Origin: Pseudomonadota bacterium
GTDB lineage: Bacteria > Desulfobacterota > Desulfobulbia > Desulfobulbales > Desulfocapsaceae
Direction: 5' to 3'
NCBI GenBank assembly: GCA_018821785.1
Contig: JAHJLI010000008.1
Coordinates: 16,500 to 80,499 of the forward strand
Length of the DNA stretch: 64,000 nt
Below, piece by piece: positions 63,885-64,000 of this stretch. The position numbers and the translations under genes were made by a program. The number at the start of each line of letters is the position of its first letter. Position 1 is the stretch's first letter. The notes under the pieces are model-generated. The model was given only the letters and a program-made list of their open reading frames with translations. It was not told the origin of the DNA and did no database searches.

Positions 63885-64000
63885 CATTAAATTTATCCAA
63901 GGCAACGAGGCCTGCGTCGAAGGAGCCCTCTACGCAGGCGTGGAATTTTTTGCCGGCTACCCGATCACCCCTTCCACCGAGATCGCCGAACTTCTTGCCG
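63874..64000 (+). CDS. 2-oxoacid:acceptor oxidoreductase, alpha subunit, partial at window end
   Basis: The first 42 residues from ATG 63874 (MNNSIKFIQGNEACVEGALY, then FFAGYPITPSTEIAELLA) match the start of KorA/OorA alpha subunits. The gene is cut by the window edge. The PITPSTEI variant, instead of PITPQNEI in the first set, suggests a different substrate, plausibly 2-oxoglutarate. Confidence 0.85.
   Translation, partial: MNNSIKFIQGNEACVEGALYAGVEFFAGYPITPSTEIAELLA

Overview
The window reads as an ordinary chromosomal stretch of an anaerobic, sulfate-reducer-like member of the Desulfobacterota, most like Desulfobulbales. That placement is inferred from gene content: ferredoxin-linked 2-oxoacid oxidoreductases, EtfAB with a membrane Fe-S (HdrD-like) quinone oxidoreductase, many sigma-54 activators and hybrid signalling proteins, a TauE/SafE exporter with Usp proteins, and CxxC-tailed signalling proteins. 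No rRNA, tRNA, CRISPR array or intact mobile element was found. The window starts inside an mgtE-like gene and ends inside a 2-oxoacid:ferredoxin oxidoreductase alpha gene.

Layout. 0-5 kb: MgtE end, citrate synthase, then a tight RimK-like ATP-grasp / GNAT / SET-domain / XRE-cupin cluster that looks like a protein- or peptide-modifying cassette. 5-8.3 kb (minus): small membrane protein, tandem Usp, TauE/SafE permease and a Usp-membrane hybrid. 8.8-13.8 kb: a Lon protease with a receiver domain inserted before its AAA+ module, facing an NtrC-type regulator and a histidine kinase; the two receivers are about half identical. 14.3-18 kb: four-subunit branched-chain 2-oxoacid oxidoreductase plus a Leu-type amino-acid dehydrogenase. 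18-28.8 kb: housekeeping and assorted genes (YgjV, YkgJ, TcdA, hotdog protein, adenylate cyclase, TruA, OvoA, ThpR, dienoyl-CoA reductase, radical SAM).

28.9-37 kb: FadL porin, then thioesterase, SCP2, EtfA, EtfB, the membrane Fe-S oxidoreductase and an acyl-CoA dehydrogenase, divergent from a MerR regulator. 37-48.9 kb: accessory and signalling region with decayed gene copies, an IS3 relic, receivers, a cytidylate-kinase-like protein, a second kinase/NtrC pair, an EamA transporter, YhcH, an odd signal peptidase and an ECF sigma factor. 49.2-62.7 kb (minus): a long fatty-acid operon: acyl-CoA ligase, FadB-type fusion, thiolase, acyl-CoA dehydrogenase, MBL hydrolase, dienoyl-CoA reductase, second acyl-CoA dehydrogenase and a multi-Cys Fe-S protein, ending at a strong terminator.

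The genes fit one picture. Fatty acids enter through FadL, are activated by the ligase and beta-oxidised. Electrons pass from the acyl-CoA dehydrogenases through EtfAB to the membrane Fe-S protein and probably menaquinone. Acetyl-CoA can enter the cycle through citrate synthase, and the branched-chain oxidoreductase with the amino-acid dehydrogenase feeds similar acyl-CoAs. A shared 16-bp motif (TTnACGTnnAsGTnAA-like) lies before fadL, between the acyl-CoA dehydrogenase and merR (twice) and before the ligase (twice), pointing to a MerR-controlled regulon. The most unusual single item is the receiver-Lon fusion. Also notable are a four-copy hairpin repeat family and a MerR-EamA-YhcH duplication that has decayed in complementary ways at two loci.
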